Assembly: GCF_000346465.2 (NCBI RefSeq)
Contig: NC_034009.1
Coordinates: forward strand, 36,215,557 to 36,279,556
DNA from: Prunus persica
Lineage: Eukaryota; Streptophyta; Magnoliopsida; Rosales; Rosaceae
Direction of reading: 5' to 3'
DNA length: 64,000 nucleotides
Below are positions 40,936-54,190 of this stretch, in pieces. The notes under the pieces are model-generated. The model was not told the DNA's origin. It searched no databases and saw only the letters and a list, made by a program, of their open reading frames with translations. The translations under genes were made by a program, and so were the position numbers. Every line of letters starts with the position of its first letter. The first letter of the stretch is position 1.

Positions 40936-43495
40936 ATGACGATTGTCTCATCGGACCGGAAGTACCGGCGCAGCTCCAAGACTCCGCTCCTGCCCCAAAA
41001 GCACGACGACCATGACTCCGCCGAGGTCGGTTTCAACGGCGCGTCGTTTTCCGGAGCCGTCTTCAACATGTCGACGACAATCGTTGGAGCCGGGATCATG
41101 GCTCTGCCGGCGGCGGTTAAGCAGTTGGGCCTGATTCCGGGCCTAATTATGATCGTTTTGGGGGCTATGTTGACCGAGTCGTCCATCGACATGATCATGC
41201 GGTTCACGCGAGCTTCCAAGACAGCCTCGTATTCGGGTCTGGTCGGCGACGCTTTCGGTGGGCCCGGACGGACCCTCCTCCAGCTCTGCGTCGTCGTCAA
41301 CAACTTGGGCATGCTCGTCGTCTACATGATCATCATCGGTATAGTTTCTGCCCAACAAAACTTTTTATTTTTAATTTCTGGAGTTTATTTATTTTTTTGG
41401 GATAGGGTTTTTGGTCAACGAGGTTCAGACTTTCCGAGTTTGGCTGCTAAGCGACGTCGTTTGTGCCCCAGCTTATGTTTTGGGAAGGGGCTAATTTTGG
41501 AATTTTGGTGTTGCAGGGGATGTGCTGTCAGGGACTTGGTCGGAAGGAGTACGCCATTCGGGTGTAATGGAGGAATGGTTTGGTCAACGTTGGTGGACCG
41601 CACGGTTCTCGCTGCTTCTTCTCACCACGCTCCTTGTTTTGGCTCCTCTTATTTCTTTCAAGCGCGTGGGTACATTCTCTACTTCTCTCCCTCATTGTTT
41701 TTTTTTCTTGTTAATAATTACATATTTTGACAAATTGAAGTCGCAAAAAAACTAGTTGCATTGTATAATGTAGCCCAAGTTAGTAAATTGCTAGCCATTT
41801 TCTGGTCCTGCTTATATTGTCATATAAGCAGCTACAGTTCTGGCAATGAACTTGCGTTAGTTGTTTTGCTTGAACAACTTTTGAAGACTCTGAACTTCCT
41901 CGAGTTATTTACGAATGAATGGAGGCAAGCGTTATTATGTACAATTAGGAAAAAGTGTTCATATGTTCCTAAGAGATGATATCCGATCAAATACCATGTA
42001 AATAGAGTTTCAGCTGTTGACTGGCATAATTATTGATTCATTGACTGATTTCTGTACATATATTATCTTTTTGTGCTAGATTCATTGAGATACACATCAG
42101 CATTGTCCGTTGCTTTGGCTGTTGTTTTCGTGGCAATGACAGCAGGAGTAGCGATCTTTAAGTTGATGGATGGAAGCGTTGCATTTCCACGTTTGATGCC
42201 CAAACTCGTTGACCAGGCATCATTTTGGAAGCTTTTCACTACCATTCCCATTCTAGTCACTGCCTATATCTGCCACCACAACAGTAAGTACTCCATATGC
42301 AAATAAGCCTGCTAGATTTCTGTTGTTTTTATAATAGAATTATTGTTTAGGAAATAATGCTTTGTGGTGCGGTAATTTGAAGATGATTTTAGTCCATTAA
42401 ATTTGGTAATGAATACTAAGGGAGTGGTTAACAATGGTCATGTTACTTTATATTTTGCCGTAAGATACAAACGACCACCATAATCGTAGGCACTGATCTA
42501 TCTCACGGCAAACTACTTAGTTAGCGACTACAGTTCAAGCTTATCAAGTGACTCAGTGGATACACTTCGGTTCTAATTTCTACAACCATGGTGCATATTG
42601 TAATCTTAAATGGCATTTGATTGCTTAATACAAGGATGTGTATTCTATTAGCTGACTACTTTTCTAATGCACTTGCAGTTCACCCAATAGAGAATGAACT
42701 GATAGACCCTACCCAGATGAAGTCAATAGTGCGGACCTCCCTTACATTTTGCTCAACTGTTTACATTGCAACCAGCTTCTTTAGTTTCCTTCTCTTTGGG
42801 GATCACACGCTGGATGATGTGCTGGCAAATTTCGATGCTGATCTTGGAGTTCCATATAGCTCATTTCTTGATGATATTGTTAGGGTTAGCTATGGCGTCC
42901 ACCTGATGCTTGTTTTCCCCATTGTATTTTTCTCCCTTCGCCTCAATTTAGATGGTCTTCTCTTCCCCTTTGCCATTCCTATTGCATTTGACAATCGAAG
43001 ATTCTACACAGTAACTGCAGCTCTCATGGGTTTTATTTTTCTTGGAGCCAATTTTGTGCCTAGCATTTGGGATGCCTTTCAGTTCACAGGTGCTACAGCT
43101 GCCATCTCTGTTGGTTTCATATTTCCCGCTGCCGTTGCGCTTAGGTAAGCAACATTGACTATAATGAACTTGTTATAACAACATTGATAGAGTTGCACGT
43201 CGAAGCTTAATATTTTTCTAAGCTCACACACTTGAACAGAAGGACAAGCTCAAAATAAAAGGTTGCATTTAGCACTTGATGTTTTGATTGACTGAGAAGA
43301 AACCTTCTCTGCTTTGACCTAAAAGCCATGCCTTCTTCCTCTGTCCTGTTATGCAGGGACACTCATGGAATTGCAACAAAGAAGGACAAACTAGTGTCAT
43401 GGGTGATGATCTTTTTAGCAGTCTCCTCAAGCACAGCGGCCATCTCCAGTGACATTTACAGCATTGTCAGTCGTGATAAACTCGCTGGAAGCTGA
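40936..43495 (+). CDS. AVT6: AVT6-type amino acid transporter
   Basis: Five exons, 40936-41338, 41517-41669, 42080-42283, 42679-43144 and 43357-43495, join in frame to 454 residues. It belongs to the amino acid/auxin permease superfamily (SLC38-like). The soluble N-terminus has a dileucine-like TPLLPQ segment at about residues 16-21, compatible with vacuolar sorting. The first helix carries the family signature GAVFNMSTTIVGAGIMALPA (residues 40-59), the substrate/ion-site region. About ten or eleven hydrophobic helices follow, with HHN-IHPIENEL at the helix 5-6 junction (near 250-262), another conserved AVT6 marker. In yeast and Arabidopsis, AVT6 proteins export acidic and other amino acids from the vacuole, so this gene likely helps remobilise amino acids from the vacuole or related endomembranes. 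Subtype A-E cannot be settled by eye. The start is the first ATG after a Pro-rich leader. Confidence 0.93.
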
Positions 43496-44883
43496 CATAC
43501 GAGAACAGCAAAATTTTAAATTCGTTTCATTTAGAATTAGATTAGATTCCTTCTTCTTTTGTCCATACTTTTTTAATACACACTTTTCTTTAACCTTTTT
43601 TTTTTAATAATAAAAGCCTACTAATCATTGATCATTAAGAAAATAAAGCGATTGCTTAATCATGTTGTTATGTGGAAAGATTAATCAGTGGATAAAATTA
43701 CAATTAGCTTAACCAGAGAGGTGTAAATAATGATTCTTAGTGGTCCCCACCAAACACCAAAGCTGTTTGGCATTGCGTTGTTGTGGTGGCATTATTCGAC
43801 TCAAAGCTTTTCATCGGTTGGGATTGGATGATCATCTGTGCGTGCCTTTTGAACCTAGTTTACTGGGTCGTTTTCAATTTTTCTCAATTGTGACAATAGC
43901 ATCCAAAACACACATGGCCTGCCCCTTTCCCTTTCTCTCCACCTGGCAGATCTAGAACAGCTGTTTCACTTAATCTCAATTGACCAAGACATGAAGATTG
44001 ATCAGTTAGGTCACATTTTTCACAACCTCAGAAGCTCTTATATTGTTTTCGTACACTTTCATGGTTTCATGGTTTCTCTGCGCCAATAATATAAAATATG
44101 CAGAAAAGTATAAATTATATGTTGCCCACAGAAAATTTTCTTTGGGATTGTTTATTTATCAATCTGACGTCTTACGTTGCTGTTGTGGAAATCAGACAAG
44201 TCCATTTGCCTGTTGGTCGTCTACAACAACTAAAATATATAGCTGGGCCTTGTGTTTGTCTCCTCCTTGATTTATACACGTGGATGATGCTATTGTTATT
44301 ACTAGTTTGTCTCCTCGATTAGAAAAATATTTTTGCATGATGTTATATAGCAATTCTACAAAGGCTGATGTTTGGTTTTTCTCTTTCCAACTTGCGTGTA
44401 AGAGGCGGGTACACTGTCTTAACCTACATCTGCCCAACACTGTTTTTGCCAGTTGCATTGCATCTTAACTGGGATAAAAGTAAAAAACCCATAAATTTGA
44501 TGGAAGATTCCATGACAGATGGTTCTGCACGATAGAAAACGATGTTTGAAAGATTCAAAATTAGACAAAGTCATCTTGAGCCAGTAGGAAGGAGCTTTAG
44601 CAGAATGAGACAAACAAAAGTTTGGAGCATTTGGGAGCGGCTGGAATTTGGCCAGGCCATGCCTACATTCACACCTGTTTTTTAATGTTCTGTTTATATT
44701 TGATTTGAGATGTTCACGGCACTCTCTTTTTTCAAATTTACACAAACATTGCGTATAAGTATCAAGTAAGAAGGTGTTTGGCCCGTGGTCCGTACTGAAA
44801 CTGTTGTTTGCATTACTGAAAAGAAAAAAAAATTGTTGTACATCGGATGTTAACAAAAGTTACAAAACATAAATCGTAATCGC

Positions 44884-45645
44884 CAGTGGCGAATTTATGA
44901 TTTGAAATCCAATTGGGCGAAATTTACATTAAAAACTCGAGGTTATGAATGAATCTCATTAATACATAAAAATATACACCTAGTAAGAGAACGTAATGAG
45001 CTTTACCCTCAAATGCATCTCTATACATAAATGAAAGTATAGCGAAAAAAAACTATTCTTTTTCTTTTAAAAAAAATTTCCAACAAATTCTTTATTTTCT
45101 TGGGGTTCGGATTGTGATTTGACATAACAAAAGATAACCTATTTAATCCAACATCCCAACAAAAAATCAAATAAATTCTCATAATAACATTAATGCCTTT
45201 AATCAAACATTAACATACCAATAACAAATCAAAACATCTCAAAAATAACAATATCAAATCAAACATCTCAACAAAATTTCAAAAATCAAAGACCTAATTA
45301 ATTTCAAGAAAGTCAGCAAATTATAATTCATTCTTTAAGTAAACTATAGAATAGATTAGAACACATAGAAAATTCAGTGTTGTCATATAGAAAATCTTAA
45401 AATTTTGGGGTAGGAAATTAAAGAGAAGATAATTAAAGAGGAGATAATTAAAGAGAAGATAAATTTTAAGTTATGCATACATATTGCTTACTTTTTGGGT
45501 GGGCATTGGTTTGTATGTTTCACATGGGTGGGCAATGGTTTGTATGTTTCACATGGGTTGGCCTCTTTTACATGGGTATTTTTTATTTTTGAAAATTTTG
45601 GGGTAGGCAACATCCTACTTTGCCCTAGGTGTAGGACCGCCCCTG
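44884..45645. mobile_element. hAT-type non-autonomous element (762 bp)
   Basis: The left end cagtggcgaattt and the right end ggaccgcccctg are inverted copies of the CAGKGGCGR terminus typical of Ac/hAT-like transposons. Flanking 8-mers gtaatcgc (44876-44883) and ataatcgc (45646-45653) match at 7 of 8 bases, as expected for an 8-bp hAT target duplication. The interior is AT-rich, has a tandem ~29-bp duplication near 45498-45557 (gggtgggcattggtttgtat...), and has no transposase. Confidence 0.85.
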
Positions 45646-47339
45646 ATAATCGCAATTTCGTTTATTATTGAACTGATAAAATATAATGCCTGCTAACCGA
45701 GTTGAAGCTAATGGAACACCCTCTCCCAATTAGAGCTAAATGCATATGGCAGTCAAGTAGGTTGGATTGGATCCTTAGCCTTAACAAAACCTCCCATCTT
45801 GCTAGACAGAATGAAATATTGAGTATTTGACTTGTTTGCTACCTCATCCTTTTTGCGGTGAAAGCATAAAGGATTGTTGAGAAATATGGCAGCATATCAT
45901 CACACTAATGATGTGCCAATAATAGAAGAAGTGCAAAAATAAAGTAAAAATTTGTGACTTGGATTATAATAGCAATGAATTTGTTTGAGAGCAATTTTAT
46001 ACCTATCATTACAGTCGGCCCATTTCCATCACCAACAAGAACGACAATGAACTTGGACTGTTTGGACATCCTCAAAAGTCATGAGTCACAATAGAAAAAA
46101 TGAAACAAATGAGAGGGAATTACAAGACATGGACAGCATTACATCCAAACACAAAGACAAATCAGCACGTTTGCAGTGCACAATTAGATGATTTAAACCA
46201 ATCAGAAAACGACATGTCAATTCGTGGTTGACACTTCGAATCTCATTTTTCCAGTGCAGCAAGCAAACAACCATTTATTCAATTTTTTTAAAAAAATTAG
46301 AAGTTTGAATATTTGACAAACCATTGAATTTGAATATATAAAACAATTTGACGAAATAGTCCAAAAGATATTTCTTGCAGTCGTAAGCTTTTAAAAGTTA
46401 ATTTTGCTAAAACAAATGGGTTTTTTATGTTATAATATTTGATTAATGATTGATTTACATAAAGCGCAGTGTTATAACTATAAATATATATGATATCAAA
46501 ACATAGAGATACAAGTTACATATCATTATGATATAACTAATGTTACTAATACAATTAACTATAATATTAGGAGGTATAGTACTCTGAATCTGCTTTAAAC
46601 CTGCCACTTGGACAGTCATTATGATCCCTAACGCATTTAATTATGGATTAAATGCAGTGCTCTTCGATCGCACCTATCACCTAATCTTTGATTAGATTTA
46701 AAGAAAGAAAATGCCACATGGACCTACATGCCCTTCAACTTTTACAACTTTCTACTTTGTTTAATCCGTTGCTGAATTAAAACTTCTATTATTCTCTGTG
46801 TGTTACTTGTTTTCTTCTTCAGAATCTTAAAAAGAAAACAAAGAAGAAGAAATCAAAATCGAAAGCAATCACAGTGGAGCTGTCATCCACAATTAAAAGT
46901 TATATTATCATTGCTATTCCAAAGCCAATTTCGCTGTTTAAATATCATTAGTTATATAATACAATACTAATTCAGTCATTAGTGTCCTAATGCATGACAT
47001 ATATTTCTGTGAAATTTTATAACCAAACCGTGCGACCTAACATTATTGTTTTGCAAGAAATATGTTATGATTTAAATTGTAAAAGTGAAATAAAATGCGT
47101 ACGTGCAGGAGATTTATAGTTTAGATAATGCATGTATTTGGATTTTTCATTCTCTAATTATCACTGGTATTGAAAAAAAAAACACAAAAGAAATACAATG
47201 CTTATTCTGTAATGAGACTATAGAAAGTTTGGTTGGTGTAATAAGTTATGAATGTGACTCACGTAATAATACGTGCATTTCGTTTCATTGCATGGGTTTA
47301 AATTTTTCATCTATAAAAAAACGACGGAACGTTTTTCAT

Positions 47340-47600
47340 ATGAAGTGGGTGGGATGACGTGGCAAGTAGCCGGGAATTACGCACAGAGAGCTATGGGCAG
47401 GCCAGTCACTGCCGGCTGTGGTGGGCACCCAGTTATGACCGAGGACCACCGCCATTCCACGTGTCTACTCCTCCGGCCATCGTGGCACACACTTTATGAA
47501 AAACCTGGTCGTCACGTGCGGTTTGTGTTCCTAACTCATCGATCTCATGTGTCAAGATCGACGGTCCATGTTATACCTCCCAAGAATCGACGGACCATAT
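47340..47600. promoter_or_regulatory. GC-rich island with ABRE/G-box motifs
   Basis: Within otherwise AT-rich DNA this stretch has gatgacgtggc, ccacgtgtc and gtcacgtgcgg, all ACGT-core motifs bound by bZIP/bHLH factors, and two near copies of atcgacggwccat. It is about 2.7 kb upstream of the CSLC12-type ATG. It could be a distal regulatory region, an unannotated transcript start or a remnant. Function is speculative. Confidence 0.3.
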
Positions 47601-50028
47601 GTTTTACAGTTTTCACTCCTCGTCCTTGTCTCAATATTACTAGAAAAAGGGCCTATATTCTTGTCAGTGGAATAAAAAGACAGTTTTAACCCTTATCCTG
47701 TATGTATGCACTCTGTCCCAGTCATCTCCTGCCAGACATTTTTTCAAAAATTTTTTTTGATGGAGGAGTTTTTGAATTTTGAAAAATGGCTCGCTGCTCT
47801 CATTTTACTGACATGCCTACGCCACGAGATTTGTTAGTGTGCAGCGCGTCAGCATAGGAGCACCACCGTAACAGCCTGGTGCTCAGTATTATTTACCCGT
47901 AATTATCCCCCGTTCATAAACTGAAAGTTGTCGGCGGGTAACGAGGAGGCGAGGGTAATTTAGACCATTTGTATTATCGTATGTTGTCCTATCGATTATA
48001 ATTTTTTATGGCGCGCCAAACACTAGTGAACTCGCAAGCAGAGGGCGCGTCGTAAATCATGTTTGTAGAATAATTTTGCATTAGTTGGATTAATCAACAT
48101 ATTAAACCTCTCGATTTTCCCTTGTTTAGTATTTTTTTTGGACAGGCGATAAGATAATACAAGATATTTTTACAATTGGTTAATACACTCACAACAAGAC
48201 TAAATCGTCACTAATAAAATATCGAACTCATCACAAATATATATCGTTTTCGATATCCATGTGAGTTATCATTCAATCAAGTGAAGACAAATATTACTAA
48301 ACCAAAGACTAATTGATGTTTCGTGAAGTTTCTTTAATAGATTTTGGAATCATGAGGGAAATAATGAATCAACTTCAAGTAACAAAATAAATATTTATAG
48401 ATTATGATAAAGTGAGCTTAGTTGATCATTATAATAAAGTTGACATAACTTAGTTTAATTACATAAAATCAGACGGTCATGCGCTCTTTTGCATGTCATT
48501 TGTCATGCAAAATTTGCAACTCACTGCTGAAAAATAAATGTCATATCAATTTTGGTATATCATGTTTACCACATTCAAAAAATACTCATTAATAACCAAC
48601 TAAATATAGCTAAATATGATGATTTATTTACTAAGATACGAAAGTCGTTGAAGTATTTATCTTTCTGAACTATGATTCATAATAAATTATTTTGAATTCT
48701 CATTAATTATCTACCGGTGCCTCCACTATTGCTCATCATTTTACCCTTTTGAAATTTATGCTATTTTTATGAATAAACCAAAATACAATCTAGTAAGATT
48801 AAATTATCATTCGGTAGTGTGATGCACGCTCTTGTCGCCGCGTGGATGATGTCCAAAAGCACTGTCTCTAACTAAACCAGCTCATTTGAAGCTTCGAATT
48901 AGCGAGACTGGTCTGGAGGGACGTGGTCATTCCCTCCTCTTCGTCCAACAAAATTCTAATAACATCCATTACACAGTAAATAAAATTAAAAAATAATTAT
49001 TATGAAACTAAAAACAAAACCAAAATAAAAACCTTTTTTTTTTTTCAATTTTTATTTTTTTTCACTTTTGTCGCATCAAAGACGCACTTGGTGCTGGTGG
49101 TGGTTAGATCGTCACCCTGTCTTTCTCGTTGAACTTTCGTCTGTTTATTTTTATTGTTACTATTCACTTATTATAATTTCCATTTTCTAAGACTTGAAAA
49201 AGTAAAAAGAGAAATGGTAAAAGACGTTTGGATTTTTTCATTATGAGCTCTGAATTCACACGAGAAGCAGCAACCCAGGAATTGGAAGGACGAGCGAAGC
49301 ATCTGATATCCTCGTCCACGCGGGAAAATCTCTGTAAATTCTCGTATACCCTTTTGTGAATTGCAGATAGTAACCCCACAGAAAAAAGAAAAGAAAAAGA
49401 TGGCTATTTTCTTTTTGGTTGTGAGAAGGAAAAGTCTAGGGCTAGGGCTTACGTTGTTGGTTGTTGCTGATTTTATCATCGTTTGAAAAGAGTAGGTGAA
49501 GAAGGAAAAACCCCAATAAAAACGTAAAAACAAAAAAAAAGTAAAGGCACAAACTTTGTCTGTCATTGTCGGAAATCTGCGCATTTTCTTCCTTCCCTTT
49601 TCTGAATTTGTATTTGGGTTTTGTTTGTGAAACCCAAATTAGCTATTAATCCATGATTGTTGTGATTTTCTTTCTTTCCAAATCAGCCGGGGGTTAACGT
49701 TCTGTGGTTTGGTGAATTTAGAAAGAAAATCTGGCGGTGTTATGGTAAAAAATATTAGTTTCAAAAAGGCTTTGTGATTTTGACTCAAGAACGTGGGTTC
49801 ATATGAATATTTTGATATAGTTTTTTTAAGTTTTTCTCTTCTCTCCTCCCCTCTTTGATTTAATTATTTATTCCGAATCAAAATCAAAGACGTGTTGAGC
49901 TGTTACCATCTCTCTCTCTCTCCTCTTTCTCGTTGCTCTTCTTATTGCTTCCGAGGCCTCTTTTGCAAGCTGTAATTGAATGGTAGCACATTTGGCCTCA
50001 AGCCCCACACACAGTCATAACCTTTCTT

Positions 50029-50069
<41 letters not shown>
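50029..50069. repeat. (CT)n microsatellite in CSLC12 leader
   Basis: A CT run 264-304 bp upstream of the ATG at 50333. Pyrimidine-rich tracts like this are common in plant core promoters and 5' UTRs. Confidence 0.93.
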
Positions 50070-50072
<3 letters not shown>

Positions 50073-50332
50073 TCTCTGTGGAAATCACTTGTCTTATAAC
50101 TTGTCACCGAATGTCACAATGATTTAGAGACGCCTTGCTCTGCTTTATCAACCACGCGTCCATCTTCATCTCTCTCTCTGACAATGAGATCAAAGCTCTA
50201 GCCTTTTTCTGCCTGCTGGGTCTCTTCATATTCAAGCGGTCGAAAGGGGTTTTGGCTCTACCGAGAAGAAAATAGAGAAAAAACGTTTCATTTCTCAGCT
50301 GGGTTCTTGAGATCAGACCCCAGAAACCGGAA

Positions 50333-52959
50333 ATGGCACCCTCCTTCAGCTGGTGGTCTAACAAAGACACCCACCGAGGCACGCCCGTGGTGGTCAAGAT
50401 GGAGAACCCAAACTGGTCCATGGTTGAGCTCGAAGGTCCTTCTGAGGAGGACTTCCTCATCTCTGAGTCACCGGGTCGAGTTCGAGGCAAAAACGCCAAG
50501 CAGTTCACTTGGGTCCTCCTCCTCAAAGCTCACAGAGCCGCCGGTTGCTTAACCTCTCTCGGCTCCGCAATGTTGGGCCTTGCGTCCGCAATACGACGCC
50601 GTGTGGCCTCGGGTCGGACGGACACCGACACCGACGTCGAGCCCATCGGCCGCGGCAGAGCAGTCGAGAACCCAGCCGTAAGGAGCAGGTTCTATTTCTG
50701 CATCAAGATGTTTCTGTGGCTGTCTCTGATTTTGTTGGGTTTTGAGGTGGCTGCTTACTTTAAAGGTTGGCACTTTGGTTCACCACATCTTCAGCTTGAG
50801 TACTTGTGGGCTTCACCAATGGGGGTGAAGGGAGTGTTTGATTGGGTCTATTCGAAGTGGGTTTTGATTCGTGTGGAGTATCTTGCTCCTCCACTTCAGT
50901 TCTTAACCAGTGCCTGCATTGTGCTTTTCATGATTCAGAGCTTGGATAGACTAATCCTCTGTTTGGGGTGTTTCTGGATCCGGTTCAAGAAGATCAAACC
51001 AGTCCCAAAAGAAGGTGCTTTTGATCCTGAATCTGGGGAGACTGGGTATTTCCCTATGGTTCTTGTTCAGATCCCCATGTGCAATGAAAAGGAGGTAAAT
51101 TTCAAGCTCACTTATAGCTCTTATGGTTTGTGTTAGGTACACTTACTTTGCTGGTAGAGATATCTTTTGTTTTTGTTCTTTTGCTTTTGCTTTTGGCTGA
51201 CTGTAGAGTTTGAAAATCAGGTTTATCAGCAATCAATTGCTGCTGTGTGCAATTTGGACTGGCCGAAATCGAAGCTGTTGATTCAAATTCTTGACGATTC
51301 TGATGACCCAACAACCCAATTTCTGATCAAAGAGGATGTCCATAAGTGGCAGCAAGAAGGAGCCAACATTTTGTATCGGCATCGAGTGATTAGAGATGGA
51401 TACAAGGCTGGTAATCTCAAGTCTGCAATGAATTGTAGTTATGTCAAAGACTATGAATTTGTGGCCATTTTCGATGCCGATTTTCAGCCCACCCCTGACT
51501 TCCTTAAGAGAACAGTCCCTCACTTCAAGGTATGTAATTGTTAATTGTGTTGTTATGGTTTGTTGTCTTTGTTGGGTTGTAATAATCTCTGTGATCGAAC
51601 TTCATTATCATGTAGAATCCATGCTTTTAATGAGAAGATGCTGTTAATTATTATTCTTAAGCAAACCACGATTACTAGAATCAGTTGAATTAAAATTCTA
51701 CCCTTTGTTGGCATTTCAGGATAATGATGACCTAGGGCTGGTTCAGGCTAGGTGGTCCTTTGTGAACAAAGATGAGAACCTACTAACAAGGCTGCAGAAC
51801 ATTAATTTGTCATTCCACTTTGAGGTAGAGCAGCAAGTGAATAGCGTGTTCATTAATTTCTTTGGGTTCAATGGGACAGCTGGTGTGTGGAGGATAAAGG
51901 CTTTGGAGGAAGCTGGTGGGTGGTTGGAGAGGACCACTGTGGAGGACATGGACATTGCTGTCCGTGCCCATCTTCATGGATGGAAATTCATTTTCCTCAA
52001 TGATGTTGAGGTACAATTCTGTCCCAAATTATGTCTGTTAAAAGTGAGTTTACTCTGTTTCAGTAGTGGACTAATGGTTAGTGCTATCTCTGTGCTCAGT
52101 GCCAGTGTGAACTACCAGAATCTTACGAAGCTTATCGGAAACAACAGCACAGATGGCACTCGGGGCCTATGCAGTTGTTTCGCCTCTGTTTGCCTGATAT
52201 CGTAAAATCCAAGGTATATATACTTTTTGCACTACTTGTTCCTTGTCCAATTAGGCCTATTTTGCTGTTTGTTCAGAAAGTTATTGTGGATTATAGTTCA
52301 CTAATACGTTTCGTATACTTTGCTTGTCACAGATCAGCATTGGCAAGAAATTCAATTTGATCTTTCTCTTCTTTCTGCTCCGGAAACTGATATTGCCCTT
52401 CTATTCTTTTACCCTTTTTTGCATAATTCTCCCCATGACAATGTTCATCCCAGAGGCTGAGCTACCAGCGTGGGTTGTATGTTACATCCCAGCTACCATG
52501 TCATTTCTCAACATCCTCCCTGCCCCAAAAGCCTTTCCTTTCATTGTTCCTTACCTTCTCTTTGAGAACACCATGTCTGTGACCAAGTTTAATGCTATGA
52601 TATCCGGCCTGTTCCAGCTTGGTAGTGCATACGAGTGGGTTGTGACTAAGAAATCCGGTCGTTCCTCAGAAGGTGATCTTGCCTCCTTAGTTGAGAAAGA
52701 GCCAAAGCATCAAAGAGGGGTGTCAGTGCCAGATCTTGTCGAAATGAAGGAAGAAATTAGACAGCAGGAGCAAAGGGCTTCCAGGAAGAAGAAGCATAAC
52801 AGAATATATACAAAGGAGCTGGCATTGGCCTTTCTTCTTCTAACGGCTTCAGCAAGGAGCCTTCTGTCTGCTCAGGGCATCCACTTCTACTTCTTGTTGT
52901 TTCAGGGGATATCGTTCCTGCTGGTTGGTTTAGACCTAATTGGTGAGCAGGTGGAGTGA
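50333..52959 (+). CDS. CSLC12: xyloglucan glycosyltransferase, cellulose synthase-like C (CSLC12 type)
   Basis: Five exons, 50333-51094, 51221-51529, 51720-52010, 52100-52213 and 52333-52959, join in frame to 700 residues, the normal CSLC length. The protein is a GT2-family Golgi membrane enzyme that polymerises the beta-1,4-glucan backbone of xyloglucan. The N-terminus [20 protein letters not shown] and [12 protein letters not shown] are diagnostic of CSLC. Two N-terminal membrane helices (about 122-142 and 185-210) precede the cytosolic catalytic domain. Visible GT2 residues are the first Asp pair in QILDDSDD (279-283), DAD (339-341), VEDMD (Asp433) and QQHRW (469-473). Four further helices follow from about residue 500, and the C-terminus ends [12 protein letters not shown]. 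The match to Arabidopsis CSLC12 (from memory) is close throughout. A Lys/Glu-rich cytosolic loop (about 575-640, KPKHQRG...[12 protein letters not shown]) is the most variable part. All splice sites are GT-AG and no residue of the catalytic set is missing. Confidence 0.97.
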
Positions 52960-54142
52960 AGAGAAAGTAATAAACTTTGTAGGGATATATGGATGATCTA
53001 AAGTAGACACAGACAACATGGGTGGTAAAACCATATCAAAGTAGAACCCAGAAAGAAGAGTCTGGAAGAGAAGGTTGTAGAGGGCTGAGACTGAGAGTAC
53101 TCTCCTTCTTGCTTGTCCTCCACCCTCCAGACTTCCCCATCACATACCACCTTGAAGGAAAAGAATAGTTTGTGCTATATGGAGAAAGGATGTCATCTTG
53201 GTCAAACGCAGATGGTACTCAGAAACACAGATGCCCTTTAACATATTAAATGTTTTGGTTATTTTTTCTATTTATTTTGATTCTTTTGTTTGTAGTCAAT
53301 TCTTTTGTAAGAAAATTTGTCCTTTAAAACATCAAACACAAGTTCTTTACAGTTTCAAGGCCATCTTCTTGATGCTCTTCTTGATGCTTTCTTCCGTAAC
53401 CTGATCAAGTATAGCCTAAATCGTATAGGTTTCTTCTCTTTTTTGTTGAATTTTTGTAATGTCAGAAATGGAAACAACTCCTCATAAGGTTGAGGTTCTT
53501 GGATGTTTAAAAGGTTGGAATGAGCTCTTATATTAAATGTTCAGCTCATCCAGCAGTGGGTTCTTTTGGCACAACACCAACCAGATAACAAGTTTTAAAT
53601 AATATATAATCAGTAAAAGTCTGATATGCCTTGACCAGATAAAAGATTTTCAGATGTCTAAACTAAGTACTCAAAACAATTGAGTAATTGTGATATCCTA
53701 CTTCAATTCTGTCACCTGTCAAAACAATCACGACAACAACTACTTACATGATTTATGTTATGATAAGCGTATTCCAACAAATTTTTCTTTTGGTTTTGAA
53801 GATTTGAGACAGACTTCGTATACACGACTTCAAGACGACAGGATCTTCTCTTAATTCCCAATTCATGATAAGTAGAGAAATGACTGAAACACGGTTAAAG
53901 GATCAAAACCAACCAAGAGAGATGGGCAAGTGAGCTGTCTGTTTCTTCAAGGTGTGAAGAATTTTTTTCTCAGGTAAAAAGCTAGAAGCTAAAAACGTGA
54001 TGGGCTGCTGCAATAATAATGAACCTTAGACTCGGACGATATAAGATGATGACCAGACCTGACGTGTTAATTGGTGTTGTGCTGGTTCTTACCATGAAAC
54101 TGCACCATCTACATGCTGTATCGCATCACAATCCCACAACCT

Positions 54143-54190
<48 letters not shown>

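Larger units (their letters stand above)
43496..50000. other. intergenic, no supported gene
   Basis: Holds a hAT-type element at 44884-45645 and a locally GC-rich, motif-rich island near 47340-47600. An open frame at 47273-47689 gives 138 residues without recognisable features. The rest is AT-rich with no exon series. Confidence 0.55.

Noticed and set aside
47273..47689. 138-codon open frame
   Set aside because: No recognisable motif, no splice or leader context; kept only as an unexplained GC-rich island.
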